DNA of 64,000 nucleotides from Heterostelium album PN500 (GCF_000004825.1 NW_008805068.1:124001-188000); one strand, 5' to 3'. Positions 50,539-64,000 are shown, counted from the stretch's first letter. Program-made: numbers and translations. Notes: generated by a model from the sequence alone, not told the origin.

Positions 50539-53194
50539 ATGTCAAGTAGTAATAAAACAACGACAACAGAACAACAACCACCACCACCAGTGTGTAGTGT
50601 TGAGAAAGGAGATGATGAAGGTTTATTTAAATTCTCATTCGAGAGAAGTCCAACCATAAAGAGAATCGCACTGTTGACAAGTGGTGGTGATTCCTGTGGT
50701 ATGAATCCAGCGATTCGTGCATTCGTACGTGCATCTCTAATTAAAGGTGCCGAAGTCTTTGCTATTCGTGAGGGTTACAATGGTTTAGTACAAGATTCTA
50801 TCATCCCATTGAATTGGGGTAGTGTTGCATCCATTATCAATCGTGTATGTAATTGTTATTGTAGTAATTGTGTTAATCGATAATTACTAATTGGATTGAT
50901 TAGGGTGGAACTATCATTGGTACTGCAAGATCGGCGGAATTCAGAACGAGAGAAGGCAGAAAGAAGGCAGCTTTCAATTTGATAAAGAATAAGATCAATA
51001 ATCTCTTGGTGATTGGTGGTGACGGTAGTTTGACCGGTGCCAACTTGTTGCGTGAGGAATGGTTCGGATTGCTCAGTGAGTTGGTTCAGGAGAAGTTGAT
51101 CGATGCATCGATTCCCGAGTCCGATTTGGGAAAGCTGTCGATCGTCGGTATGGTAGGATCGATCGATAACGACATGTATGGAACGGACATCACCATCGGT
51201 GCCGACACTGCCAGTCACCGTATTCTCGAGTGTATCGATTCCATCCTTAGTACTGCAGTCAGTCATCAACGTTCATTCGTAATCGAAGTTATGGGTAGAA
51301 ATTGTGGTGTAAGTAACAAGCTAGCTATCTCGTGGGAATTGGTAGTTTTATTAATAGGTTTGTTTTGATATCTTAATTTAGTGGTTGGCATTGGTATCTG
51401 GTTTGGCAACTGGTGCAGATTATATATTTGCACCGGAGAATCCACCTGAAGCCGGATGGGAAGATGTCATGCTTGAGGGATTGGAAAGAGGTAGAGTTTC
51501 CGGTAGAAGATGTTCATTGATTATTGTTGCTGAGGGTGCAATCGATTCCAATGGTAATCCAATCAGTTCATCCTATGTCCGTAAGGTATTGGAGGAGAAA
51601 GGTGGATACGATGCACGTATCACTATTCTTGGACATGTACAAAGAGGTGGTGTGCCAACTTATTGTGATCGTTATATTGCAACAAGAATGGCAGTTGAAG
51701 CAGTCAACTATTTATTCTCAAAGACCGCCACCTGTGAACCAATGATGATTGGTATGGTTGGAAATAGAGTAGTTAGAAAACCACTGATGGCTTGTGTAAA
51801 AGAAGTATGTATATTATTATTATTATTATAATTAATTTGACAAACTCAATAGTTTATATTAAATATGTATCTTTGTGAAGACTCAAAAAATAGGTGCATT
51901 ACTAAAGGAAAAGAAATTTAAAGAAGTTGTACAGTTGCGTGGTCCATTGTTTGAGGAGTTTAGTGATATTTTCGGAATCTGTGCCAATCTCAAGAGAATG
52001 AACAGCCCCAAGAAGAATTATAATATTGCGATCTTGCATTCCGGTGGACCGTCGCCAGGTATGAATCCAGCGGTTCGTGCTTTCACTCGTCTCGGTATCG
52101 ATGCCGGCTTCGGAGTGTACGGTATCTTCAATGGTTTCAATGGTCTGGCCAAGGGAGATGTCCGTGAGATGACTTGGATGTCGGTCAACGGTTGGGCCGT
52201 CATGGGTGGAGCGGAGCTTGGAACGAATCGCTCCGTGCCAAACGACTCCAACATCGAGGCGATCATTGCCAACATTGAGAAATTCAAGATCAATGCTATT
52301 CTGATGTTTGGTGGATTCAACGGTTACGTCGGTATCTCCAATCTCTACGAGTACCGCAAGAAGTACAAGCAACTGGAGAAGGTCGCCATGATTTGCGCGC
52401 CTGGAACCATTGCCAACAACGTGCCGGGCACTGAAATTTCAGTGGGTGCCGACACCTGTCTCAACAATATTCTTGACGCACTTGACAAGATCAAACAATC
52501 GGCTGTTGCTTCGCGTCGTTTGTTTGTGGTTGAGGTGATGGGTGCGCACTGCGGTTACCTCTGTGCGATGTCATCGTTGACCAGTGGTGCCGAGCGCGCC
52601 TACACCATGGAGGAAGGTGTCACCCTGAAATCGCTGACAGCCGATCTCAAGATGTTTAGCAACCGTTTCAAGGGCGACAATCGCATCGGTTTGATCATCA
52701 CCAGCGAGAATGCATCGTCGACCTACTCCACCCATTTCATCTACTCACTCTTCAAGGAGGAAGGCAAGCATCTCTTTGATGCGCGTGAGTCGATTCTCGG
52801 ACATCTCCAGCAGGGTGGCAATCCTTCGGCACTCGACCGTCTGGCAGCATCGCGTCTTATGAACCAGTTTGTCAAGCTGATCGACGAGGAGTGCATCAAG
52901 AAGGGCAACGCCGTTGCCGGTTGCATCGGTAACATCGAAGGCGCCATCAAATTCACCGATATCGAGCAGATGAAGTTGGAAATCAATCATAAATACCGTC
53001 GTCCAGAGAATCAGTGGTGGTTGCCACTACTGGAGTTGTCTCGTAGAATCTCGGTGTCGCCACACGACGACAACGGTGAGAACGACCCCTGTGAAGTAGC
53101 AAAAGAGCATCAAGACTCACACAACTTAACCGTAACCTCACCAACCATTTACTCACAATCACAAATTAATTCAAATCCTCAATTAACTCTTTAA
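50539..53194 (+). CDS. pfkA: 6-phosphofructokinase, eukaryotic two-lobe form
   Basis: Exons 50539-50844, 50904-51308, 51382-51804 and 51881-53194 (all phase 0) give 815 residues. It catalyses fructose-6-phosphate to fructose-1,6-bisphosphate in glycolysis. N-lobe: [47 protein letters not shown] (catalytic Asp in IDND), [21 protein letters not shown]-lobe (regulatory-type): [32 protein letters not shown] where IDND is replaced by [24 protein letters not shown]. This is the normal pattern of a duplicated ATP-PFK. Dictyostelium PFK is known to be non-allosteric. There is an N-terminal Thr/Gln/Pro leader. Intact. Confidence 0.93.
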
Positions 53195-53588
53195 GAAAAA
53201 AAACAAAACAAACTATTATTATTATTATAATAATAATTATCAAATATCATTTCAATGTTTTGGCGCTCTTTTTTTCAATTTTTTTTAAATCAAGTTTTTA
53301 AAAAATTTTAATTTTTGGCGCGCTACATATTTTCCTGATTTGAAATCAATCAAATAAACACAAAATTGTTAACATATTATAATTATTGAAATAAATAATT
53401 TATTTATTATTATTTACTATTTTTGTTTATTTATTTATACTTTTTTTTTTTAGCTTTCAATCAAATCAATCAAATCAATCAAATCAATTACATTACAAAT
53501 TTTGTATCAGTTGTGCCATATATCCCAATCAATTAAGTTTGATTGATTATTTTTCTTTCTTTTCTTTTTCTTTTTTTTTTTGAATAAA
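53195..53588. other. Intergenic
   Basis: AT-rich with tandem AATCAAATC units near 53460-53490; no gene. Confidence 0.4.
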
Positions 53589-56500
53589 ATGATGGTATGT
53601 ATAAATAACAATACAACATATGTTGATATTATCAAGTTTGTAGTAATATATAACTAATTAATATAATTTCAATTTCAAATATTCATAAATTTGTAGAAAA
53701 GAGAAAATACTTATAAGAGACGTTTCAGTAGAGGTGGAACATCGTATCTTAATAATGATAATAATAATACTACTGATGGTAATGGTCAAGTCAAATCAAA
53801 AGAGAGACTATCGTTGAAAACCAATCAGTTAGAGAAAGATGAAATTGGTGATGTAAACATTTTAGCCTATTATAAAGATGAGGAGTTAATGAATCTCGAT
53901 GATAAAAACAATGTCAACAATGCAATCGATCAAAACAACCTCAACCATATCATCGAGAGCAATACAATAAATATGATGATGATACCAATACCTGAAGCAT
54001 TATTATTTAATAACGATGAAAACAATATTATTAATGGAAATGGTAAATATTTATATTTTATTCGATGATTAATCATGAAAGTAATATTAATAAACAATAA
54101 TTACTTTTTGTTTTTGATTTTAGAACAAAATGAGAATAATAATAGTAGTCATAATAATAGTGTTATTACAGAGGAGTTTGAAGAAGAACAAGTTGAAATG
54201 GATATGATGGAATTCCTTGCAACACCAGCAAAGAAAACTCCAATGAAACAACAACAACAACTACAACAACAAACACCAAGCTCATCAACATCGTCTAGAA
54301 CTCCAAATAGACAAACAACAAGTACCAAAACAACTACAACTCCACAAAAGACAACAATGACTCCACAGAGAGTATCCACCAACAACACACCTCAAAAACC
54401 AACAACTATAACACCCACTGGAACTCCTCAAAAGAGTGCTACCACCACTCCTCAAAAAACATCATTGGTATCCAACAACACACCACAAAAGACAACAACA
54501 ACCACCACTCCTCAAAAACAACAACCAAATACACCCAACAACAATAAATCCAATTCAACTACACCACAAAAGACAACTTCAACTTTGACAACACCATCAA
54601 AAATGATGAATGGTACCAGTCATACACCGTTGTCCACTGTCAATGTTAATGGAGCAACCACTACAACAACATCAACATCAACAACAACCACACCGTCAAG
54701 AATGGTTAGAGAATGCTGTAACAACAAAGATGAAAATCAACCACCTGTACCATCGACTCCTAAATCAGCGTTAAAGTCAAAGACGACACCACAGACTCCA
54801 GGTATACCATCGACACCCAGAATTCTAAAGTCGGCCATTAAGAAACCACAGGCCATTGAATATCCAAAATCACCGGATAGCAACAAAACTGGTGTTGTCG
54901 ACAACGAACCAATCCCATTGCAATGGCCAAAGAATGTAAGTTGGAGTGCCAGAAACGAGGTGGAATTGTTCAACAAAGAAGATGAAGCTGCCAAACTAGC
55001 TGAAGAGAGAGTTAGATTAGAACAACAACAGCAACAACAACAAAAACAAAAGGAAGAGGAGGAAGAAAAGGAGAGAGTTTTACAACAACAATTGGCTGAT
55101 GAAGCTGCTGCTGCTGCTGCCGTCGAGAGTGAGAAAAAGAAAAGACAAATGAAGTTGATGGATGAGCGTAGAGAAGCAGCTGAACAATTGGAGATTCAGA
55201 AGCGACAGAGGGAGGAAAGAGAAGCAGAGAAGGAGCGTCTCAACAGAGAGAAGATGGAGTTGGCCGAACGACAAGAAATGGAGAGATTGGAGCAAGAAGC
55301 TGTGAGACTCAGACTGGAGAAGGAAGCTAGAAACACTGCACGTGAGAAAGCCAGACAAGAACGTGAACGTAAAGCCAAGCAAGAACAAGAAGAGATGGCA
55401 AAGATGACACTTGAATTGAACTCACATCGTGATATCCTATTGAAAAAGAGTGAATCAAACAACACTCAATCGTCGTCATCCTCAATAGTTGTTGACAATA
55501 CTGGCGATGATGGAGAGTTGGAGTTCCAAGAAGAAGATATCATTGCCAAGAGTATGAGAGAGTTTAGAGAGAAACAAGAGGCGATCGAGTTGCAACGACA
55601 AAAGATGAGAGATGACATTGCCAAGCAGATGGAGCAGGAGCGTGTAAAGATGTTGGAGGAGTACAACAAACGACAGGAGCTTGAGAAGCAAAAGAGATTG
55701 TTGGCATCCGCCGAGAAGAAAGCAAAAGCTAGAGATGTGGAGCTTGAAAGAGAGCGAGAACGTTTGGAGTTTGAACAGCAATTGGCCAAGGAGAAAGATA
55801 AGTTACTCATGGAAGTCAAGGCCAAACAGAGAGAATTGGAAGAGCAGAAACAACAAGAACTTCAACTTATCAACAAAGAGCGTCTGGAAACCGAACGTAT
55901 TCAAAAGCAATTGGCAGAGGAAAGAGATAAGCTTATTAAACAACAACAACAAATAATTAATAATACTTCAACCAAACCAATGATGACACCATCATCATCA
56001 AAATTAACATCAACATCAACAACATCCTCAACAACAACAACCAACAACAATAAGTTATCAACATCAATCAATTTCAATAGTTATATTTTAAGAAGTAATA
56101 GCAGCAATGATAGTAGTAAATCAACTGCTGTTTCAACATCTTTGTTTGGCAATAGTAGTTTGCTGATGGGTAGAGACGAACGTGAGAAGCTGAAGCGTGA
56201 GAAGCGTCTGGCGTTTGAGAGTGAGAAGCGTGCCAAAACGATGGTGGAGATTGAGACGACCAAGAAGATCGAAGAGGAGAAGAAGCGCGAGATGATCAAG
56301 ATCTTGGATCGTTTCAACGATAAGGAGCAATCACTGATTGAGGCATCGCGAAAGATGCGTGCCGACCGTGAGTTGCGTCGTCGTAAGGAGCGTGAAGATG
56401 CAATCAACCGTGCCAACCGCGAGAAACAACGTTTGGAAGCCGAGCAAAAAGAGATGCAACGTCGTCTCAAATCTACAATGTCAACACTCATCACCAACAA

Positions 56501-57938
56501 CAATATCAACAGTGCATTCAATATCGGTAGTAACATTCCGTCGACACCAATTCTACTGACTCCCATTCAAAGACTGCAGACTCCAGTGATCTCAAGTTCC
56601 GCCGCCAAGAACCTATTGTACTCGAACAGTAAGAATACCAACCATCTCAATAACAATAACAATACCAGAAACAACAATAATGAATCATTCAGTATTTTCA
56701 ATACGACATCATCTTTTATCAATACACCATCTGCAAAGAATACCAACATCAACAACACCAACACCACTTTTACAACTGGCGCGTCACTGCTTGCTATGGA
56801 GACAGAGGAAGAGAAACGTCGTCGTCTGGCAATGTTGTTTGACAACAAGTTTGTACCGATGAGATACTCTGCCACTCCAGCAAACAGATTAAGACCAAAC
56901 GCCACCCCTTTCTCCACTGCCAGACGCGCTACAACAGCTAACAACAACAACAACAACACTGCCAGCAAAAACAATGTCGTCAACAACAACAACAATACTT
57001 CTATTGTTCCAATCAGTAACAATATCAATAATAACTATCAATGGAACTTGTTGGCCGATGTTAAATTTGAACTACCTGATTTCTCACCACCGAAATCACT
57101 TCAATTCGACTTACCTTTGGTTGATAGATATAACAACAACAACAACAACAGCGACCATAATGAAGAAGAGGATGGAGAAGAGGAAGAAGGTGAGATTCAA
57201 GATGTTAATGAACAAATAACTTCATCTACAATGTCACCGTCTTCAACGGTATCGTCGTCAACCACTATCTCGTTGACAGACTTGGCCAAGTCGGTCAACT
57301 CAAAGACACCGAGATCGTCGATGTCTCAACAGAAGCGTAGAGAACAACAACTGCAATTGACCGGTCGCAAGACAGGCGGTGTCTACTCATCGCAAGAAGG
57401 CAGCTCCTACGGCTATCCCAACGAAGAGGCCTACGCCGACTCTGACAACGACGATTCATCGATTGTACGTCTCACCGACTCGATCTCCTATGCCGACTAC
57501 GAACACGAAGAAGACAGTGCAGAGCATTCATTGAATGATTCCGATCTCTTTAAATCTGTTATGAACAAACCAATTAATAATAATAATAATAATAACAATA
57601 AGAAGAATAACAATAACAATACTAATAAGAAACTATCAACTACATCTACTACATCTTCAACAAAAACAACCGATAGCAACAGTCCACTTTCAACCTCTGT
57701 AATGTCAACTGGATTCCACTCGGAAGAAGAGGAGAACGAACACGAACAAACACCAGCAAAGAAAGCGATCAGCAAGAAGAGAAAGAATACTAAATCAACG
57801 ACATCAACAACAACAACTGTAAACAATAACACTAAGAAACAACAACAACAACAACAAAAATTGAATGATTCTTATGATGATGACGAAGATGAAGCTCTAC
57901 CAATTAAACAATCAAGATTCAAGAAAAATAAAAAATAA
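53589..57938 (+). CDS. Large coiled-coil, TP-rich protein with a Ki-67/RepoMan-like PP1 site (putative)
   Basis: Exon 1 is only 53589-53594 (MM). Exon 2 is 53697-54042 and exon 3 is 54124-57938; total 1388 residues. It opens with a basic stretch (KRENTYKRRFSRGG), then TP-Q repeats (TTTPQKTT...) and a basic SALKSKTTPQTPGIPSTPRI with LKSAIKKP. At 54930-54944 KNVSW is followed by ARNEVELFNKE, resembling the RVSF...LRPELFD PP1-docking element of Ki-67 and RepoMan. A long charged coiled coil follows (~430-670 and ~720-820). The C-terminal part is Asn/Ser-rich with VPMRYSATPANRLR and an acidic/Lys tail. A chromosomal or mitotic scaffold is suggested but unproved. No INCENP IN-box was seen. Confidence 0.7.
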
Positions 57939-58780
57939 TTAATAAATAATAAAACAATCATATAAATAATAATTTAAATATTTAAAATAAATCATAAAAG
58001 ATTGTATTTTTCAAATTTACAAAAAACAACAATGTCTGTGTGTAAATCATTTTAAAAGAATTTATTTAATTTAAAAAGTTTTTATTCATTGAAAAAATCC
58101 TTTTAATCACTTGTGTGGTTGTAAAACCAAAAAAAATTAAAATTAAATAAAATTAAAAAAACTTTTTGATCCAAAAAATCATTCCTCCTCATATATAAAT
58201 TTAAATTTTTAAAAATTCTCAACGAATCATTCATACATTACAAATATTAATATTTTATTTATTTTATTTTTTTTATTTCATCACACAAACAACACACACA
58301 CACACATTATTACATAAAATCCACAAGCAAATCAAATCATAGCATCTTTTAATATTTAATACATATAAAAACATCAATAATTAATCAAATCTATCAAACT
58401 TCATTGCCGTCAAATACACATATTATTTATTTATTTCATTTAGCTTAATTTAGGTAGGCATTTGAAATCAAATCAAAAAGATCAAAGAAATAGTGGTTAT
58501 ATTTATAAATTATTAATCACTCTCTATTTCTTCTTTTAAAAATTACCAAAAAAAAAAAAAAAAAAAACAAACAAACTAATCATATTCATACTTGATTTTC
58601 ATTTATAAATATTAATATTAATTAATTATATAGGAAAAGAAAAGAGAAAAGAGAAGATAACTTTAACAGAAACAATTACAACATCATATAACAATAATAA
58701 TAATAATAATATCTAGTCAAATTTAAATTATATAAAAACAAAAGAAATTAATTATTATAAAGTTAATTAATTTAAGATAG
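57939..58780. promoter_or_regulatory. Intergenic
   Basis: AT-rich with CACACAC near 58280-58300. No gene. Confidence 0.4.
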
Positions 58781-61700
58781 ATGGAAGGATTCGGTTCAGT
58801 TAAGGAGTCTTTTGATCAAATCATTCAGAAGGCTCCACATCTCATAACAACTGAAAAGAAAAAGAGAATTGCTGTATGTTTTTGTTTTTAAACTAATTCA
58901 GATTCTTCTTTTAGTTTATGTTGTAACTAATTATAATATTATTATAATAATAATAATAAATACAGGCATCATTCCAACAACTACAAGAAGAAAACAAATC
59001 ATTGAAGGGTGAGAAAAAGAATCTTAGAAATAGAATCGATGAGGAAACCAATCTTTTACAGATACTGAGTGATCAAGCCGATGGTCTAAAGAGAATTCTC
59101 TCTGAAAAGGATGTTGAAATCAATGCTCTAAATCAAACAATCAAAGAACAATCAGATAATCTATTAACTTTTAAACAGGTATGTTGTTGTTGTTGTTGTT
59201 GTTAAAATACAAACAAACAAAAAGAAGAAAAAGATGGATTTTTAACACTTTTTTTTATTCTATTCTTTTTTTTCAAATAACAATCTAAAACAATTATTAG
59301 AATTTAGAGAATGAAAGTAAATTAAAAGATGAAACTCAGAGTAAATTGGAATTGGAAATCAAAGAGAAAGAAAGATTGTTGGTGGTCGAGGAGAATTTGA
59401 ATGATCAGTTGAGTGTTTCCAATTCGACTGTGGCGGAACAACGTGAGAAGCTTGGCGAGTTGAGTCGGTCGTTGACTGCCGAGGAGGAGAAACTGGCCGA
59501 AGAGATTGCCAAGCACAAACAGAGTGTGGAATCGATGAGTGCAGAGATCAATAGACAGAGTGAATCAATTGCGGAATACACCAAGCAGTGTAACACGCTG
59601 ACTGAACAACTGTCAGTTCTCAATACAGAGATGGATGGACTACAACAAACAATCAATGGTCTCAATCAGAAGATTAATGATCTCAGTTTGGAGCGTGATC
59701 AACTCGCTGGCTCACTCGAGGAGGAGCGTAAGAAACTATCGGATTTGGAGCAACTCTACGGCGAGCTGAAACAAAAGAATGAGCAGTTGGTCAGCAGCTT
59801 GGAAGTGGAGATTCAGCTGAAAGTCGCGTTGGAATCGAAGCTGGCAGAGTTGAATGAGCGTCAGGAAAAGTTGGATCAGGTCAACAGGGAGCAAGAGCAG
59901 CTGAATGAGAAGCTTTCGAAACAGCTGGATGACGAACTCAACTTGAAGTCGTCGCTCGAGAATCAGTTGTCCGATGTCAATAGCAGACTGAGCGAGTTGG
60001 ATCGTTTGGCGACTGAGGAGAAGACGCGAATCGAACAGCTGCAAGTTGACTTGGAAGGCGAGCGATCCAATAAGAATAGCTTGGAGTTGAAGCTGTCCGA
60101 TATCAAGCAGAAGTACGATGAACTCAACAAGCTGGTTACAACCGAACAGGAGAGAAACGACCAGTTGGAGAGCGAGCGTACTCTTCTCACCTCGGAGAAA
60201 GAGTCACTGCAACTCGACGTGGAAACAACGCGCGAAGAACTCAACAATCGTGGCGCGCAAATCGCTGAGCTGACAATGCTTAGAACCACACTGACAATGG
60301 AGATCGAAGGTGTGCGTAAGTCGCATATCAAGGAGATGGAAGATCTGACAGAGAAGTTGGAGAAGAACAAGGAGCTGCTGGATAGCGCCACCAGCGATGT
60401 GGAGAAGCTGACCGAGGAGAATAGTAGATTGGCGGAGGAAGTGAACACTCAGAAGGAGGAACTTGCTCAACAGCGACAAGAAATGGAAAGACAAAAGGTG
60501 GAGCTGGAGAAACAAAGTATGACAATCGGACATCTCACTTCGAATCTCGAGGAGAAAACCAAAGAGATAACTTCACTCGATAGAAATCGCCAGGAGGTGG
60601 AGTATCTCAAGGAGACGCTGCTGAAAGAGAACCAGTCGATTCGTGAGATGATTGCGCAGGGTGCAAGTGGATTGAACGACCGACTCGCAGAGAAGGATGA
60701 ATATCACAACAAGATACACGCACTCGATCTCAAGGTGATGGAACAAAACAATCAAATCGAAGATCTAAACAGATTGGCGGTGCAAGACAAAGAGAAGATC
60801 GGTAGTTTGACGGCGGAGATCAGTGAGTTGACAACGGAGATCAGTGAGTTGAAATCGAATTTGGAGTTGGAGAAGCAGAAGCGCGATGAAGATCACGATC
60901 GCTACAGCGCAGAGAAGGAGACAATGTACAATAAACACGTTCAGGAGCAAGTTGAGAAAGAGGAGGCTGCAGAGATGGTTGTGTCCGATCTCAAGGCGAT
61001 GGTTGACAAAGCAAACAGCGACCGTGACGTCATGGAGTCAGAGTTGAATAACTTTGCCAAACGACTGTCTGACCAATCGGAAAAGATCACCGACTACGAA
61101 AGACAGGTAGCCGAACAACAAAAAGAAATGGAATCAATCATTCACACTCGTGACAATCTGATTCGCGAGTTGGAGGAACTCCAAGGAAAACAACAGCTAG
61201 ACGGTGCCAGTCGTGAATCCGAAGAGAAACTCGTGAGGGAGCTGAACGATCTCAAGCTGCGCTACGAAGAGGAGAAGAACAAGCTACAGAAGAACAGCAG
61301 TGACGAGCGCCAAACGTTTGAATCGCGTCGTTGGGAGATCGTTGCCGAGTTGGAACAAGAGAAGAACAAGTCGCGCAAAGTACAGGAGGAACTGCTGGAG
61401 GAGCGACGTCGACTCGGTGTCGTCTCGAAAACCGTAGAGAAATTCCTCAACGAGACGAATATCAACGAGAGCAACATCACACTGGAGTCGTTCTATGCAA
61501 TGCTGGAGGCGGCCAAGAAAGAGTTGCTCGACGGATTCCACCACAAGAGAAAATACTATGACGACGAAGATCTCTTGGCTCAACTTCACATGGAACGCGA
61601 AGCCAGAAGACTAGCCGAATCACAAGTCGAACATTTCGCTGTACTATTAGAAAAGAAGAGAATGGAGCTGAACGCACTGAGACCGCCCAGTCAAGCTCAA

Positions 61701-61835
61701 TCACAACAAGGTTTCTTTAGCAATCTAGCTCGCTCATTTAAAGAATACAACTCTGACGAAACCTATACAAATCCAAATGGAACAAAGAATTTCTTAAAAC
61801 GTACATTCACTGGGACAAACACACAAAGAAAATAA
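58781..61835 (+). CDS. Long coiled-coil protein
   Basis: Exons 58781-58873, 58966-59178 and 59301-61835 give 946 residues. The N-terminus (MEGFGSVKESFDQIIQKAPH, LITTEKKKRIA) is conserved-looking and not coiled. Residues ~35-790 are an almost uninterrupted heptad coiled coil rich in E/K/Q/L (for instance LSDIKQKYDELNKLV). The end contains FYAMLEAAKKELLDGFHH, then a hydrophobic/basic GFFSNLARSFKEYNSDE and a Ser/Thr/Asn tail. There is no GRIP or motor domain. Golgin- or centrosome-type tethers have this shape, but no family was identified. It is probably cytoskeletal or organelle-associated. Exon 2 ends in a (TTG)n donor-adjacent repeat. Confidence 0.72.
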
Positions 61836-64000
61836 ACATTTTCAATAAAAATAAAAAAGTAAAATAAACAAAACAAAACAAAATAAATATATACTTTTTA
61901 TTTATTACCACATATAAATAATGGATATTCATTGATTTTTAACAATTTTAATTTATCTCAAAATAATAAAGATTGGGATAAAGTTTTTTTATTAATAATT
62001 GTTGTGTTGGTTGTTATCAACCAGTAGAAATTGGTTGTGTAATGTTGCCAATGAATATTTACAAATTAGTATTTTCATGCGCCATACCAAAATGGTTAAT
62101 ATCATCATGTAAACTTTCCCCATCTAAAGAAGAATAATGGTGATGTAATAACAAAATAATCTAAATATAACATTGGATATTCAAAGAATTTAATGATATT
62201 TGGTTCTTTTTTTTTTTGATGATGATCATCAAAAAAGATAAAAGAGAAAGTGATTATTATCTCATGTGCATGTAAAAATAAAAAAGTATTGAAATGATGC
62301 TTTAATTAATCATTTCCTGTGATTTAATAGTGAAAAACTCAAAGGTTGGTTGATTTTGATTTAAAATAATTATAAATAGCTGAAAATTATTAAGATATAA
62401 CGTTGAGCACTACAAGGAGATATTACTTCGAGGTCAGGTCATGGCTGATAAAAAACGAGGAAGACCATGATATCTAACAACAATAAAAAAATCAATTCCC
62501 ATATGGAACAATTGTTGATGTAAATTTAAACTTTTTTTTTTTAAAAACATTAATTAAAAATAAAAAATTGACCCAAAATTATTTTAAATTATCTGGTGAC
62601 TTTAGATTGTTATCAAAAAAAAAGTTGTTCAATTTAGCAAAGATATTAATTTTATAAAATTTCATATGAAAATATGATCATATTTTCAAAAAACAAAAAT
62701 AGTTTTTATGTTTTTTTTTTTTAAGCACGTTTCTTTTTAGAGAACAAAAAAATGTTCACCAATCATATTCAATTTAAAATGAATTAAAGATATAAAAAAA
62801 AGTGGACATTTTAAAATGTTTGAGATAACTCAAGGTTGGTGACTCCTGGGGGCAGCCCAATTTTCTTGTTTTTATCTACTTTAGTCGAGTTGAGGGTTCA
62901 CCCACCTTTTTTAGAGATTATGGACAAAGAACGTCGATTACACAACCAACCACACCTCCTACAAACAACGATTGTTTAGTTTTTTGCTTTTTTTTTGAAA
63001 CCGTTTTGCATCATAATCAAGTAAAACTTTTTTTTTTAATTAATTAATATTTTTCCATTTTTTTTTTTCTAGTGGAAAAACAATTTTTTTTTATTTTTTT
63101 TTTTGAAACCTCTCACTTACTGGCTGATCAACCTTGTTGTCAGTAGATTTTTGGTCTTGAAAAGACCACCCACACACCCCCTAACAAGTCTTGATTCCGT
63201 AACCCACAAAGCAGTGTGTGTGTGTTAACACTCTGATTCAACATAAATCCCCACATACGAGACAAACACTCAAACCAATGATAATAGAGAAACAATTATA
63301 CATCTATCGATATTTTAATCACTTCATAAATCTCAATGACCAATAATACTTGCAAATTATCGACAAACAACACAACCTACCGCTGTCTGATCATTCAAGT
63401 CACACAACTTGTTCTTGGTGCTGCTTGCTGTTGGTGCTGCTTGTTGTGATATAAAAATATAGTATACTCATTAAGTGAGTTTATTTGCACGCCTTAAGAA
63501 AGAAAGTAAAAACAAAAACAAAACAAAACCAAACTAAAACTAACAAAAATTGTTTGTAAACTTTGAATGCCATCATTAATCATTTAACCAACACACACTC
63601 TCTCTCTACTTGTGATATTCCCTTCCATAAACATTGTTTATTTGTCAACCAAAAAAAAAAAAAAGAAAATTAAGAACTAAGAAAAAAAAAAAAAAAAAAA
63701 GTAACACCCCCATCATATTCATATTTGGTGTGTCTCCTGATTTCATGAAATCAGATCCTGTGTTGGTTTTGTCTGTCTTGTTTTAATAATAATAATAATA
63801 TCCACTTCACCACGAAAATAAACTTTATTCATTTAAACTTTACTTTTTTATTTTTTATTTTGAAAGAAACAATTAAACATAAAATATTGTGTGAGTAGTA
63901 GCAGCAGCAACATCAGATTGATTTCTTCTGACAACATTAATAATAACCTAAAGTTTTAACTAAAAGACAAATAACAAAACAATACACTTTAGTATCAGTC
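61836..64000. promoter_or_regulatory. Non-coding right flank, G/CA-box-rich
   Basis: 2.2 kb without a supported gene. A patch at 62840-63250 has repeated CACCC/GGGTG words (GGTTCACCCACC, AACCACACCTCC, CCACCCACACACCCCC, GTGTGTGTGTT). A second patch (63410-63450) repeats TGCTGCTTG-TGTTGGTGCTGCTTG. The style is that of long dictyostelid developmental promoters. A 10-codon ATG frame at 62441-62470 encoding an AT-hook-like KKRGRP is too short to call. Confidence 0.5.

Noticed and set aside
54149-57832. Several Leu/Ser/Cys-rich minus-strand frames across the coiled-coil gene
   Set aside because: They mirror Gln/Lys/Glu codons of the sense gene.
59322-61704. Leu-rich minus-strand frames over the second coiled-coil gene
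   Set aside because: Antisense of heptad repeats; no independent support.
62441-62470. Ten-codon ATG frame encoding an AT-hook-like tail
   Set aside because: Too short and isolated to be called a gene.
1-64000. CRISPR arrays, operons with Shine-Dalgarno sites, rRNA or tRNA genes
   Set aside because: None was seen; spliced introns show a eukaryotic genome, and no cloverleaf or rRNA segment was recognised.

Overview
The window is nuclear DNA of a dictyostelid social amoeba. The evidence is very high A+T content, long A/T homopolymers between genes, short introns with GTAAGT/GTATGT donors and TTTTAG acceptors, Asn/Gln/Ser homopolymer tracts, hssA-like mini-genes whose first exon is only about four codons, F-box-like and ankyrin families of dictyostelid type, and a helicase-less Dicer with an N-terminal dsRBD. 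I cannot name the species.

Layout. 1-1396: an F-box-like gene running off the left edge. 3513-3863: a small SPEC3/stum-type membrane protein. 4600-12600: an accessory island with retroelement-like debris, then a compact cassette (6221-9531) of closely packed intronless ORFs that includes a double-jelly-roll major-capsid-like protein broken by one frameshift. Next to the cassette is an intronless gene joining a dsRBD-like region to a Schlafen/AlbA_2 domain. Two ~170-bp direct repeats (4683 and 11500) bracket this stretch. 11878-12205: an hssA-like gene. 13461-17048: a beta-helix membrane protein and a trypsin-like protease with a frame break.

17566-28459 is mostly housekeeping: a Dicer-like RNase III, V-ATPase subunit H and a PMCA-type calcium pump. 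28662-38603 holds expanded or dispensable families: an F-box-like gene, two ankyrin paralogues plus a relic of a third, an Hsp20 pseudogene, and a Crinkler-type P-loop/nuclease protein. 39176-49283 holds a divergent pair of mini-genes, a decayed duplicate of that pair, a B-box/Rab-like GTPase fusion, a SAP/LRR-like protein, the 3' end of a chromodomain Ty3/gypsy element and a B-box/Kelch-like protein. 49480-61835 returns to conserved genes: a HIT hydrolase, phosphofructokinase and two large coiled-coil proteins. 61836-64000 is non-coding and looks like the promoter of a gene beyond the right edge.

The best candidate for an undescribed system is the cassette at 6221-9531 (capsid-like protein, small membrane-active-type proteins, a basic protein, a palindromic divergent promoter and an inverted-repeat intergenic region) together with the adjacent dsRBD-Schlafen gene. 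No polymerase, packaging ATPase, integrase or capsid protease was found with it. It therefore reads as a partial endogenous virus or a retained virion-gene module, not a complete virus.
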